Source: Akkermansia muciniphila
GTDB lineage: Bacteria; Verrucomicrobiota; Verrucomicrobiia; Limisphaerales; BJHT01
Direction of reading: 5' to 3'
Assembly (NCBI GenBank): GCA_945861535.1
Contig: CAMAUZ010000014.1
Location: 46,673 to 110,672, forward strand
Length of the DNA stretch: 64,000 nt
Part shown: piece after piece, positions 47,805 to 56,425 of the stretch
How the letters are laid out: each line of letters starts with the position of its first letter
Position numbering within the stretch: position 1 is the first letter of the stretch
Made by a program: the position numbers and the translations under genes
The notes under the pieces: generated by a model
Database searches by the model: none
The model's input: only the letters and a program-made list of their open reading frames with translations
Told to the model about the DNA's origin: nothing

Positions 47805-48484
47805 GCTCGTGCTGTCAGAAACTCCTTCTGAAAACCAAACATAACTCTATCTAGCTCCCAGCCGTTCAGTCCAGCTCGGTGAGCAACGCCCAGCCAGAAT
47901 GATTCGTGATCTTCATAGCGAGTGAATTCTAGGCCATGGAACTTCTCGATGCCCATGATTCTGCTATCAATCGCAATCGACTCCCGAAAATCCTCATGGT
48001 ACACGTCCATCATGATGTTCCGGGAGTATTTTGGGCCAATACCCGGAAAATCATCGAGAAATTGCATCTTCGCCTCCCGGCCGGGGAGATCGAGTAAGCG
48101 CGCACGGGCGGCCTCTGGTCCGCCCATCTCCTCAACTCTCTGGAAGCACCCGAGAATATACTTCGCCTTCAGTGCCGGCATTCTTATGCCGGCCCGCCGA
48201 CAAAGAACCTCGACATGCACCGCCCTTGCGCTCGGAGCGAGCTGCGCCAAAGTTTTATAGCCCACCGCCTTGTAGTTGTCCGGGTTCCCGAGCAACCCCT
48301 TCCAACCTGATGCCCTGCCCATGGTGGCAAAACTCTGGAGCAAGTAATGCCATACAAAATCGGGGCGCTTCAAATCGGAGTTGCGCTTCTTCGCCTCTTC
48401 GAGCGACTGCCGCTCTCGGTTCGCGACTTTTTTCGCAATTGCTGCTAACGTTCGCGCGACGGCCTCGTGATTATCATTGTCCAT
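47801..48484 (-). CDS. HhH-GPD DNA glycosylase-like protein (cassette gene 3)
   Basis: 227 residues from the ATG at 48484. The helix-hairpin-helix FLDDFPGIGPKYSRNIMMD lies at 142-160. By alignment with Nth-type enzymes (LPGVGRK...VDTH), Lys 152 falls on the Schiff-base lysine and Asp 173 (AIDSRI) on the catalytic aspartate. The C-terminal iron-sulphur cysteines of Nth/MutY are absent. So it keeps the residues of a bifunctional glycosylase/lyase but in a divergent scaffold. It is the last gene of a three-gene unit on the minus strand (28 bases after the PLD-like gene). Composition is visibly less GC-rich than the flanking genes. Confidence 0.7.
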   Translation of the reverse strand: MDNDNHEAVARTLAAIAKKVANRERQSLEEAKKRNSDLKRPDFVWHYLLQSFATMGRASGWKGLLGNPDNYKAVGYKTLAQLAPSARAVHVEVLCRRAGIRMPALKAKYILGCFQRVEEMGGPEAARARLLDLPGREAKMQFLDDFPGIGPKYSRNIMMDVYHEDFRESIAIDSRIMGIEKFHGLEFTRYEDHESFWLGVAHRAGLNGWELDRVMFGFQKEFLTARA

Positions 48485-48512
48485 ATTGGTCTCAACTCCC
48501 CTTTAATTCAGG

Positions 48513-49448
48513 CTATCCAAGCATAATGGGTCCTTCAAATAACAAATGGTGTTCCCCACTATTGGCATCAAACTCCCGAATAACGTCGTCCCGAACCGCT
48601 CCGCTAATTTGTGCAAATGTGATCTTCGATCCCTTCTTCTCCTCTATATCGAAGCCATTTGACAAAGTTAGTCCAATTAGGTTTGAGATGAGATGACGGT
48701 CATGGAAATCGTCCCAAATGAAGAGTTCTGCGCGCATGCCAGCTTTTCTCAAAGCTTGCACCAGTGGCAGGAACATCTCTTCAACCGCTCTTCGGGTCAA
48801 GACCTCCTTGTTCCTTCCGCTTCCTGTTGTTGCCGCCCGGTGAATCTCAATTCTCACCGGTGGCCGGCCCTTCGGTCGAAACGCCTTAGTGACCAAGTCC
48901 ACGAAAGCCTGGTACCGTGGTACGCTCGGGTCAATATACGGATCGATAAACATCAGGCTTCGGGAATGCTTAATAATCGGCTCTAAAACTTTCTGATAAG
49001 CTGCCGCCGAGCGGGCGACTCGCACCGAGTTACAACGCTCCAACCACCACTTCGCAGCGTTAAGTTTCTCAATTAGAGTCAGTCCCTGAGTTTCGTCGCA
49101 CCCCTCCATCGTCTGTCGGCCAACCACGATGCCGGTCAAAGGCTTCGCTTTGGAACTGGCTTCTGCTTCATAATACCACTGTTCTGAAGTATCAGGCGAA
49201 TCCTTGAGTTGGGGGGGAGCCCAAACCATGCGCCCCTCTTTCTTTGCAAACTCCAGAAGCTCACGCGCTATAGGATGAAGGCTCCCCGTCGTCATGGCCT
49301 GCATCCATTCGCCGTTCCGGAGATCACGGATTAGACCGTCCTCCTTGAGAAACTGTGATAACTGGCCCATTACCAACCTCCAGACATCACACGACTCACG
49401 CACGTCAGGATTCAAAGCATCAGGCGTCAATGCAATTTCGCGAAGCAT
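48513..49448 (-). CDS. Phospholipase D-like protein (cassette gene 2)
   Basis: 311 residues from the ATG at 49448, 10 bases after the ATPase stop; a start at 49490 would overlap the ATPase gene by 32 bases. The N-terminal 130 residues are helical and unfamiliar. The C-terminal half has SLMFIDPYIDP near 164-174, IEIHRAA near 200-206 and FIWDDFHDRHLISNLIGLTL near 243-262 followed by SNGFD. The H-D-R plus later G-x-D arrangement is like the half-site of PLD-superfamily domains of the MIT_C kind, where the Lys is replaced. Nuclease or binding activity is possible; catalytic identity is uncertain. Same strand and composition as its neighbours in the cassette. Confidence 0.6.
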   Translation of the reverse strand: MLREIALTPDALNPDVRESCDVWRLVMGQLSQFLKEDGLIRDLRNGEWMQAMTTGSLHPIARELLEFAKKEGRMVWAPPQLKDSPDTSEQWYYEAEASSKAKPLTGIVVGRQTMEGCDETQGLTLIEKLNAAKWWLERCNSVRVARSAAAYQKVLEPIIKHSRSLMFIDPYIDPSVPRYQAFVDLVTKAFRPKGRPPVRIEIHRAATTGSGRNKEVLTRRAVEEMFLPLVQALRKAGMRAELFIWDDFHDRHLISNLIGLTLSNGFDIEEKKGSKITFAQISGAVRDDVIREFDANSGEHHLLFEGPIMLG

Positions 49449-49458
49449 AAATGCAAGT

Positions 49459-51246
49459 TTATCCCACAAGTTCACGCAAACCTTCCTCAAAAAAGCCTCC
49501 CGGCCAAGCCTTTAACAACTCTCCGTTCTCGTTCAACGGCATCTCACGGATGATGCTACGCTTGCCTTTGCGTTCAACGTAAAGAACAGCGACATCCTTT
49601 GGACTGATCGGTATGGCACCTTTGGGGAGTTTTCCTGCCGCCGTTTCGCGCATTCGTCGCATTATTCGCAGGAGCAGATGCTCACTGTGGGTCTCCAAGA
49701 TAAATGAGTTCCGGTTTTCGCCAAGTGCGGACTCGATGAAAACATCCGCGAGTTCCGCCTGAAGTCGTGGATGCAAATGTATTTCTGGCTGTTCGATCAG
49801 GTGCGTTTGATTCCTCATCCCAAAAGCCGACACTAGGACGGGCAATACTTGCGAAATTCCAACCCCGACATCTCTGTGAGTCACCACTGTACCGTTCCGT
49901 TTGTCCAGCAACCGAAGACGTTGGAATGTCTGCGGTTCTAACATGCTCGAATTGCGTTCCTGTCCCGGGCTTTGACCCGATCCCATCCGCTTGTCTGCTC
50001 CTCGATTATTTAGTTGCCGCTTATTCTCATTCCGCTCTTCCACGAATCGCTGAATCACCAATGAATAAGGACTTGCAAGCAATGCTTTTGATGAGAGCCA
50101 CCGGTTTACCTTTGCTTGGACGCGTGGATCATCCCGAAGCATTTCCCAAGCGGACCCTCCGCCGCTCCACCAAGTTCCGCTAATCCGCTGGGGAAACCCT
50201 ACGTCACGGTCCGGAAGCAAGCGCAGCGGCCCAAGGTAGTTCGTTCGATCCATAATATCGGCAGCCTGAATGTGTACGGCGCGAACCAATTCGTCTATCA
50301 ATCGTCCAAGCACGATCGTTTCGGGCTGAGGAAGCGGGTTCATCTTTTTGTCGTGGGCGGTCGGATTTACCACGCTTGACGGTGAGAAACGCAGGCGGTT
50401 GTAACAGTCGCTTGTGTCCCATTCGCGAATTCGTCGGCTTGGAATGATTGATTGTCCAACGCTTGAAATGAAAAACCCTAGGCGGCTGGTTTCGGAGGGC
50501 GATAGGTGATAGTCTGGGTTTATCCCACGGCCTATTATTTGCTGTAAATCAGCCTCAATGAACCCCTTGATCGTTGGGTGTTCGAGGTTTACGTAAGCCA
50601 ACTTCATGAAAAGTTGATCGACGAGATTTGAATTGGAAAACGCCATGGTTTTCGATTTTGTCTTGGTCGCCTCCCCTCCTCCTCCGGTGAATTTTAGGAT
50701 TACGTCACCATCCGCTCGAATTGTATATTCTTTTACCACAATCGCTTCGGACCTATTGGCAGGAGCGTTTGGCCGAGACGGGCTATCCGAGCCAATTGTG
50801 AAATCAATTCCAAGAAGTCTTGGTGAGTAAGCCTGAAATACGGTCGGTCGTTCGCAATCGTCCGCAAATTCCAATCGGGTCCGATTATTCTCTGGAGAGG
50901 GAGGTGTCGGAAAACTGTATCCCAGTGAAATATCACGGTTAGATTCGCCTCTATGAACGATCTGGCCGAACCCACCAAGGTCAACTCCGCCCGCTATCGG
51001 GTCGGTTTCGGTTGCATCAAGTGAATTTGTCTGGAAGGCATTCTTGGCATACAAGAGTGATTGAATTATAGACGATTTTCCGGCGCTGTTTTCACCCAAA
51101 ATGAGTGTGAGTGGACGAAGTGCCATTGCCTGGCTAGGGCCGAACGGCTTGAAGTTGCCAATTCGGAGTCCCGAGAATGCTACTGGTGCCGTATTGTAGA
51201 ATACAATTTGGCCGGCAACATCTTGTTCCTTCTTCGGATAATTCAT
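49459..51246 (-). CDS. AAA/ABC-type ATPase with DUF3696-like end (cassette gene 1)
   Basis: 595 residues from the ATG at 51246 (MNYPKKEQ); an ATG at 51303 would add 19. Walker A is GENSAGKSS at 51-59 after LTLIL. The signature-like VGVGISQVLPVLVSAF, Walker B HLIEQPEIHLHPRLQAELAD and the switch His in SFILETHSEHLL are in the last third, with a long insert between. The C-terminus ISPKDVAVLYVERKG...WPGGFFEEG resembles DUF3696. Such SMC/RecF-like ATPases are frequent in anti-phage modules (OLD, Septu and related), where they sense DNA and drive a nuclease partner. It heads the three-gene unit. Confidence 0.82.
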   Translation of the reverse strand: MNYPKKEQDVAGQIVFYNTAPVAFSGLRIGNFKPFGPSQAMALRPLTLILGENSAGKSSIIQSLLYAKNAFQTNSLDATETDPIAGGVDLGGFGQIVHRGESNRDISLGYSFPTPPSPENNRTRLEFADDCERPTVFQAYSPRLLGIDFTIGSDSPSRPNAPANRSEAIVVKEYTIRADGDVILKFTGGGGEATKTKSKTMAFSNSNLVDQLFMKLAYVNLEHPTIKGFIEADLQQIIGRGINPDYHLSPSETSRLGFFISSVGQSIIPSRRIREWDTSDCYNRLRFSPSSVVNPTAHDKKMNPLPQPETIVLGRLIDELVRAVHIQAADIMDRTNYLGPLRLLPDRDVGFPQRISGTWWSGGGSAWEMLRDDPRVQAKVNRWLSSKALLASPYSLVIQRFVEERNENKRQLNNRGADKRMGSGQSPGQERNSSMLEPQTFQRLRLLDKRNGTVVTHRDVGVGISQVLPVLVSAFGMRNQTHLIEQPEIHLHPRLQAELADVFIESALGENRNSFILETHSEHLLLRIMRRMRETAAGKLPKGAIPISPKDVAVLYVERKGKRSIIREMPLNENGELLKAWPGGFFEEGLRELVG

Positions 51247-51315
51247 GGAGCGACCTTCTTCGAGACCGGGTGAAAACGCTAGCGTTAAATCCGCATGTGC
51301 CATTACTCTCCGGTC
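51247..51315. promoter_or_regulatory. Divergent promoter region with a 12-bp palindrome
   Basis: Between the ATPase start (51246, -) and the LysR start (51316, +). The perfect palindrome AACGCTAGCGTT lies at 51275-51286, near the middle. It is a plausible operator for the LysR regulator, which would then control both itself and the cassette. LysR sites are usually T-N11-A, which this is not exactly. Confidence 0.45.
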
Positions 51316-52239
51316 ATGTTTGAGAAACTGTTTTCGCGTTCCGGCCTGTCATTTGAAAGATTGCGAACATTACTCCTCGTTGCGGAATCAGGAGGAATTA
51401 CATTGGCTGCGCAAGGCAACCCTGTAACGCAGAGTCTTTTCAGCCGCCAGTTGCGTGAGCTTGAGGAGTTCTTCGGCCTTCCATTATTCGAGCGGCGAGG
51501 CCGCGGGATTGTGCTGACCCGTGCCGGGGAGCGGCTCGTTTTGGTTGCCAGGGAAAGCCTCTTTGGTCTCGATGGTTTTCTCGGTGACGCGATGGAGGAC
51601 CGCACCCGTTTTGACATCGGGGCGGGCGATAGCCTCCTCCAGTGGATTCTGATTCCCGGAATTGCAAGGTCGGTTTTGGAACTCGCCCCGTTTGATCTCC
51701 GGTTGCGAAACATGCGCACCAAGGAGATCGTTCAGTCATTGCGGGATTTGGAGTTGGACGTTGGGCTGGTCCGTGATGAGGTCGTGATGCCCCCTTTGAA
51801 ATCGCAGCGTCTGTTTTCCATGAGTTACACTCTTTTTGTTCCCGAACCATTGCTTTCACAGCGTACGAAAATGGAGCTACCCCAGCTTTTGTCCGAGATT
51901 CCGCTGGCCCTCCTGACAGACTCAGGGTTTGAGCAAGCAGTTGTTGCTGAGATGAAAGGAAAGAGAGCGAAAACAATCCTCGGCTGCGACAGTTTCACCC
52001 AAGCAGCGGCGGCTTTGACAACGGGAAGGTTTGCCGCGGTCCTTCCGACGGTTGCGGCGGTCACCCTGCCGGGTTGCGAGGCAAGGGCGATCGAACTGAA
52101 ATCATTGAGGAAGTTGTCACGGACAATTCACCTCGCATGGAATCCTCGGCTTGCTGGAATTCGTTCGAAAAGCGACGGTTTCCGTCAGATTTTGTATGCG
52201 GCTATCTCCAAAACCGAAACGATCCAGAAGGTCAGTTGA
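51316..52239 (+). CDS. LysR-family transcriptional regulator
   Basis: 307 residues from the ATG at 51316; an ATG at 51295 would add seven. The winged helix-turn-helix is FERLRTLLLVAESGGITLAA near residues 12-31, followed by SLFSRQLRELEEFFGLPLFE and RRGRGIVLTRAGERL. The effector domain (about 90-300) is divergent, with weak periplasmic-binding-protein features. It is transcribed away from the ATPase cassette and has the same lower-GC composition, so it probably arrived with it. The inducer is unknown. Confidence 0.85.
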   Translation: MFEKLFSRSGLSFERLRTLLLVAESGGITLAAQGNPVTQSLFSRQLRELEEFFGLPLFERRGRGIVLTRAGERLVLVARESLFGLDGFLGDAMEDRTRFDIGAGDSLLQWILIPGIARSVLELAPFDLRLRNMRTKEIVQSLRDLELDVGLVRDEVVMPPLKSQRLFSMSYTLFVPEPLLSQRTKMELPQLLSEIPLALLTDSGFEQAVVAEMKGKRAKTILGCDSFTQAAAALTTGRFAAVLPTVAAVTLPGCEARAIELKSLRKLSRTIHLAWNPRLAGIRSKSDGFRQILYAAISKTETIQKVS

Positions 52240-52293
52240 CCATGTGCAAAGTTTCTGGGCCATTGCCAACCAGAGCGAATTCTCCCACCCGAA

Positions 52294-53772
52294 ATGAACC
52301 CCTTATCCCGCTTTATCCCAAATCCCACCCCGTGCTCCCGCTCGCGCCGCGAATTCCTCTGGCAGGTCGGCGGCGGCTTCGCCGGCCTCGCGCTGCTCGA
52401 CCGCCTCACCACGGACGGCTTCTTCGAGCAACCGGCGCACGCCGCCACGCCGGCTGCCGCGCTGCGTCCGCTCGCCGCGAAAAAGCCGCACTTCCCCGCC
52501 AAGGCCAAGCACTGCGTCTTCCTCTTCATGAACGGCGGCCCCAGCCAGGTGGACACCTTTGACCCCAAGCCCGCGCTGACGAAATTCAACGGCCAGCCCT
52601 ATCGCGGCGAAGCCAAGGTCGGCTCGAATGGCCGGCCCATCGGCCACCTCATGCAGTCGCCGTTTCCGTTCCAAAAACACGGCCAGAGCGGACTCGAGAT
52701 CAGCAGCCTCTTCCCGCGCACCGCGAAATTCGCCGACGACATCTGTGTGATCCGCTCGATGTTCAGCGACACTGCGGCGCACGCGTCCGGCTGTTTGCAG
52801 ATGAACACCGGCAGCATTTTCATTGGCAAACCCAGCCTCGGCGCGTGGCTGAACTACGGCCTCGGCACGCAAAACGACAACCTCCCCGGCTTCGTCGTGA
52901 TGACCGATCCGCGCGGCGGCCCCATCGGCAGCGCGTCGAACTGGAGCGGCGGCTACATGCCCGCCGCCTACCAGGGCACGCTCTTCCGCAGCGGAGGCAC
53001 GCCCTTGCTCGACCTCGCCACGCCCGCGGGCACCAGCGAGCGCACCCAACGCCACAGCCTCGATTTACTGAAGGCGCTGAACCAGGAGCACCTCCGCCAG
53101 CATCCCGACGAGAGCGAACTCGTCGCGCGCATCGAGTCCTACGAACTCGCCTTCCGCATGCAGACCACCGCGACCGACGTGGTCGATCTGGACACCGAAA
53201 GCGCCGCCACGCGCGAGCTGTACGGCTTGAACGACAAGCGCACCGCCGACTTCGGCCGCAAATGTCTCATCACGCGCCGCCTCCTCGAGAAGGGCGTGCG
53301 CTTCATCCAGCTCTACTCCGGCGGCGGCCACATCGAGGACACCTGGGACGGCCACAACAATTGCATCACCAACCACACCCTCCACGCCGGCGAGACCGAC
53401 CAGCCCATCGCCGCGCTGATCGCCGACCTCAAACGCACCGGCCTGTGGGACGAAACCCTCCTCGTCTGGGGCGGCGAATTCGGCCGCACGCCGACCAGCG
53501 AAGGCGTGGGTAAACCCGGCCGCGACCACGACTGGCACGGCTTCAGCATGTGGCTCGCCGGCGCGGGCGTGAAAGGCGGCCAGGCCATCGGCGCGACCGA
53601 CGAACTCGGCTTCAAGGCCGTCGAAGATCCGTGGCACGTCAGCGATCTCCACGCGACGATCCTCCATCTCATGGGCCTCGATCACACCCGCCTCAGCTAC
53701 TTCCACCAAGGCCTCGACCAACGCCTCACCGGCGTAATCGACCGGCAAGTCATCAAAAAAGCGCTGGCGTAG
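52294..53772 (+). CDS. DUF1501 family protein, displaced partner of a DUF1553 gene
   Basis: 492 residues from the ATG at 52294. Tat signal SRSRREFLWQVGGGFAGLAL near 15-34. FLFMNGGPSQVDTFDPKP near 76-93 and LVWGGEFGRTPTSEG near 390-404 with GRDHDWHGFSMWLAGAGVKG are the DUF1501 landmarks. This subtype is the one encoded right after PSCyt1/DUF1553 proteins. Here the DUF1553 gene ends at 47116 and the ATPase-LysR island lies between. Confidence 0.93.
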   Translation: MNPLSRFIPNPTPCSRSRREFLWQVGGGFAGLALLDRLTTDGFFEQPAHAATPAAALRPLAAKKPHFPAKAKHCVFLFMNGGPSQVDTFDPKPALTKFNGQPYRGEAKVGSNGRPIGHLMQSPFPFQKHGQSGLEISSLFPRTAKFADDICVIRSMFSDTAAHASGCLQMNTGSIFIGKPSLGAWLNYGLGTQNDNLPGFVVMTDPRGGPIGSASNWSGGYMPAAYQGTLFRSGGTPLLDLATPAGTSERTQRHSLDLLKALNQEHLRQHPDESELVARIESYELAFRMQTTATDVVDLDTESAATRELYGLNDKRTADFGRKCLITRRLLEKGVRFIQLYSGGGHIEDTWDGHNNCITNHTLHAGETDQPIAALIADLKRTGLWDETLLVWGGEFGRTPTSEGVGKPGRDHDWHGFSMWLAGAGVKGGQAIGATDELGFKAVEDPWHVSDLHATILHLMGLDHTRLSYFHQGLDQRLTGVIDRQVIKKALA

Positions 53773-54283
53773 CGCCGAGTGGCGAGTTCGTCGTTTCCGC
53801 AGCTCGTTCCCCTCGTCCCACGCACGGGCGGACCCTCAATAGCCGACCGTTCGCCTTCGGAAAACCTCCGTTCCTTGGTGACGAGGCTTGCCTGGTCGCC
53901 CGGTTTTTAGCGGCGAGGAAAGCTGCGCGCCGGGTTCGCCAGATTAGCCTTTTGAAGCCCGATCCAAGCGGGTACTTTTCCCGCGATGAAAGCGATGCCG
54001 ATCGAGTATCCCGAAGCCAGACCCGCCGCCGCTGCCCGCATGGAGCGATTCGCCGGCGAGGTGCGCGTGGCTTCGGCGAGGAAGCTTTCTGCAATGGGCC
54101 GGCTCCCCGGCGGGCCGGCGTCGCGCGCACCGCAGCCCTCCTTAGTTGTCCGCAGCAAAACGTCCCGACCGGCGCCCGGGATGCCACTGAGGTAAGCGCC
54201 GAATTCTCATCGCTGGCCGCCCACTGACCGCAGCAGCACTGCATTTTTACAGCCCGCAAACCCCGTTCACCCACCCAGAATTT
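53773..54283. other. Intergenic region upstream of thrS
   Basis: A 510-base gap. A hairpin GGCCGGCTCCCCGGCGGGCC is near 54099-54118. A 69-codon open frame at 53986-54195 (MKAMPIEYPEARPAAAARME) has no recognisable relatives and is unlikely to be a gene. No T-box or other riboswitch is evident. Confidence 0.35.
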
Positions 54284-56425
54284 ATGCCCGACGAAAATCA
54301 GCAGCCCCCGCAAGCGCCGCAACCCAACCCCGAGCGCAAAACCCTCGACGACCGCGCCAAGATGACCGAACTGGAGCGCATCCGGCACTCGTGCGCGCAT
54401 GTCATGGCCACGGCCATTTTGCGCCTGTGGCCGGACGCGCAGTTCGCGTACGGACCGCCGGTGGAGAATGGGTTTTACTACGACATGGAGTTGAAACACC
54501 GCATCGCGCCCGAGGACTTCGAGAAGATCGAGGCGGAGATGAAGAAGGAGATCAAGGCCAACAACGTCTTCGAGCGCATCGTGGTCACGCGCGAGCAGGC
54601 CATCGCCCAGGCGCAGAGCGGGCGGCTCGGCGGACTGACCGACCGGCCGGGGAACGCGAGCAAGTTCAAGCTGGACCTGCTCCAGCAAATTCCCGAAGGC
54701 GAGCCGATTTCCTACTACAAGAACGGCGACTTCATCGACCTGTGCGCCGGACCGCATGTGATGCGCACCGGCAACATCGGCGCGTTCAAGCTCACCAGCG
54801 TGGCCGCCGCGTATTACAAGGGCGATGAGAAAGGTCCGCAGCTCCAGCGCATCTACGGCACGGCGTTCAAGAACAAGACCGCGCTCGACGAGTATTTCAA
54901 AATGCTCGAGGAGGCCAAGCGCCGCGACCATCGCAAGATCGGCGCGGAGATGGGGTTGTTCGCGATTGACACCGAATTTGTCGGGCCGGGCATGCCGCTG
55001 TGGCTGCCCAAGGGCACGGTGCTCGTCGAGGAACTGGAGAAGCTGGCCAAGGAAACCGAATTTGCCGCCGGGTATGTCCGCGTCCGCACGCCGCATTTGG
55101 CGCGGGAGAAGATGTATAAGACCTCGGGGCATCTGCCGTATTATGCGGAGTCAATGTTTCCGCCAATTGAATTGGATCTCCTCAGGGGCAAACCAGACGA
55201 AATCGCAAAGCGCGAGGCTCTTGGCGAAGAAGTCGCTTTCCTACGAAGCCAAGTCCTCAGCGCGGCAGCGGATCTGGTCGTTGGTGATAATCCACTAATT
55301 GGTGACGTCGATTTAGTGGGGAACGACGACGAGGAGTTCCAATTGCAAAAGATGCAAACTCTCTGGGAGGACGGCACGTTGATGGCAGGGGCGGGAATAG
55401 TCGGCGAATTTGTGGCCAAACAGCAAAACTGGGAGTTGATGCAACCAGAGCTTTACTACCTCAAGGCCATGAACTGCCCGCATCACCACCGCATCTTCGC
55501 GGCGGAACCGCACAGTTACCGCGACCTCCCATTGCGCCTCGCGGAATACGGTACCTGCTACCGCTACGAGCAGAGCGGCGAGTTGTTCGGCCTCATGCGC
55601 GTGCGCTCGATGAACATGAACGACGCGCACATCTATTGCACCGAGGACCAGTTCGCCGACGAGTTCCGCGCGGTGAACGAGATGTATCTGAAGTATTTCA
55701 AAATCTTCGGCCTCGAAAAATACCAGATGCGCTTCAGCACCTCCGCGCCGGAGGGTCTCGGCAAGAAATACGTCAACGAGCCCGAGCTGTGGAAGAAGAC
55801 CGAGGACATGGTGCGCCGCGTCCTCATCGAGAGCGGCATCAACTTCGTCGAGGTCGCCAACGAGGCGGCGTTTTACGGGCCGAAGATCGACGTGCAGGTG
55901 TGGAGCGCCATCGGCCGCGAATTCACCATCGCCACGAACCAAGTGGACTTCGCCGTGCCCGCGCGCTTCGGCCTGCAATACAAGGACCGCGACAACACGA
56001 TGAAGACGCCGTTGTGCATCCACCGCGCGCCGCTCGGCACGCATGAGCGCTTCATCGGCTTTCTCATCGAGCATTACGCCGGCAACTTTCCCCTCTGGCT
56101 CGCACCCGACCAGGTCCGCGTCATCACCATCGGCGCGGAAGACGATCCCGCCTCCGCCCCGCTCATCGCCTACGCGAAAGGAATCGCCGCCGAACTGCGC
56201 GGCCAGATGGTCCGCGTGAGCACCGACTTCAGCAACAGCCCGATCAAGGGGAAGATTCAGGACGCCGAGCAACTCCGCGTCCACACCATGCTTGTCATCG
56301 GCGGCCGCGACATGGACGCCGGCGCCGTCAGCGTCCGCCTCCACGGCAAAGGCCCGCAGGGCGCGAAGGCGAAGGGGGAAGTTGTGGCGGAGATACTGGC
56401 GGCGATTCGGGAGCGGCGGGCGTAA
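54284..56425 (+). CDS. thrS: Threonyl-tRNA synthetase lacking TGS domain and carrying a large catalytic-domain insertion
   Basis: 713 residues from the ATG at 54284. A 30-residue Pro/Gln/Asn-rich leader replaces the usual N-terminal TGS domain. The editing domain starts at about 34 with HSCAHVMA (H35, H39) and has FIDLCAGPHV near 151-160. The class II catalytic core is complete: motif 2 region CYRYEQSGELFGLMRVRS near 426-443 and zinc ligands Cys in MNCP near 398, His in NDAHIYC, and His in CIHRAPLGTHERF. The anticodon-binding domain ends the protein. Between AESMFPP (about 293) and YYLKAMNCP (about 392) lie about 90 extra residues where other ThrRS have about ten. Its DNA (about 55150-55450) is less GC-rich than the rest of the gene. 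Confidence 0.95.
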   Translation: MPDENQQPPQAPQPNPERKTLDDRAKMTELERIRHSCAHVMATAILRLWPDAQFAYGPPVENGFYYDMELKHRIAPEDFEKIEAEMKKEIKANNVFERIVVTREQAIAQAQSGRLGGLTDRPGNASKFKLDLLQQIPEGEPISYYKNGDFIDLCAGPHVMRTGNIGAFKLTSVAAAYYKGDEKGPQLQRIYGTAFKNKTALDEYFKMLEEAKRRDHRKIGAEMGLFAIDTEFVGPGMPLWLPKGTVLVEELEKLAKETEFAAGYVRVRTPHLAREKMYKTSGHLPYYAESMFPPIELDLLRGKPDEIAKREALGEEVAFLRSQVLSAAADLVVGDNPLIGDVDLVGNDDEEFQLQKMQTLWEDGTLMAGAGIVGEFVAKQQNWELMQPELYYLKAMNCPHHHRIFAAEPHSYRDLPLRLAEYGTCYRYEQSGELFGLMRVRSMNMNDAHIYCTEDQFADEFRAVNEMYLKYFKIFGLEKYQMRFSTSAPEGLGKKYVNEPELWKKTEDMVRRVLIESGINFVEVANEAAFYGPKIDVQVWSAIGREFTIATNQVDFAVPARFGLQYKDRDNTMKTPLCIHRAPLGTHERFIGFLIEHYAGNFPLWLAPDQVRVITIGAEDDPASAPLIAYAKGIAAELRGQMVRVSTDFSNSPIKGKIQDAEQLRVHTMLVIGGRDMDAGAVSVRLHGKGPQGAKAKGEVVAEILAAIRERRA

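Noticed and set aside
47801..51246. The cassette as a restriction-modification system
   Set aside because: None of the three proteins shows methyltransferase motifs (no D/N-P-P-Y/F or SAM-binding F-x-G-x-G), and no specificity subunit is present.
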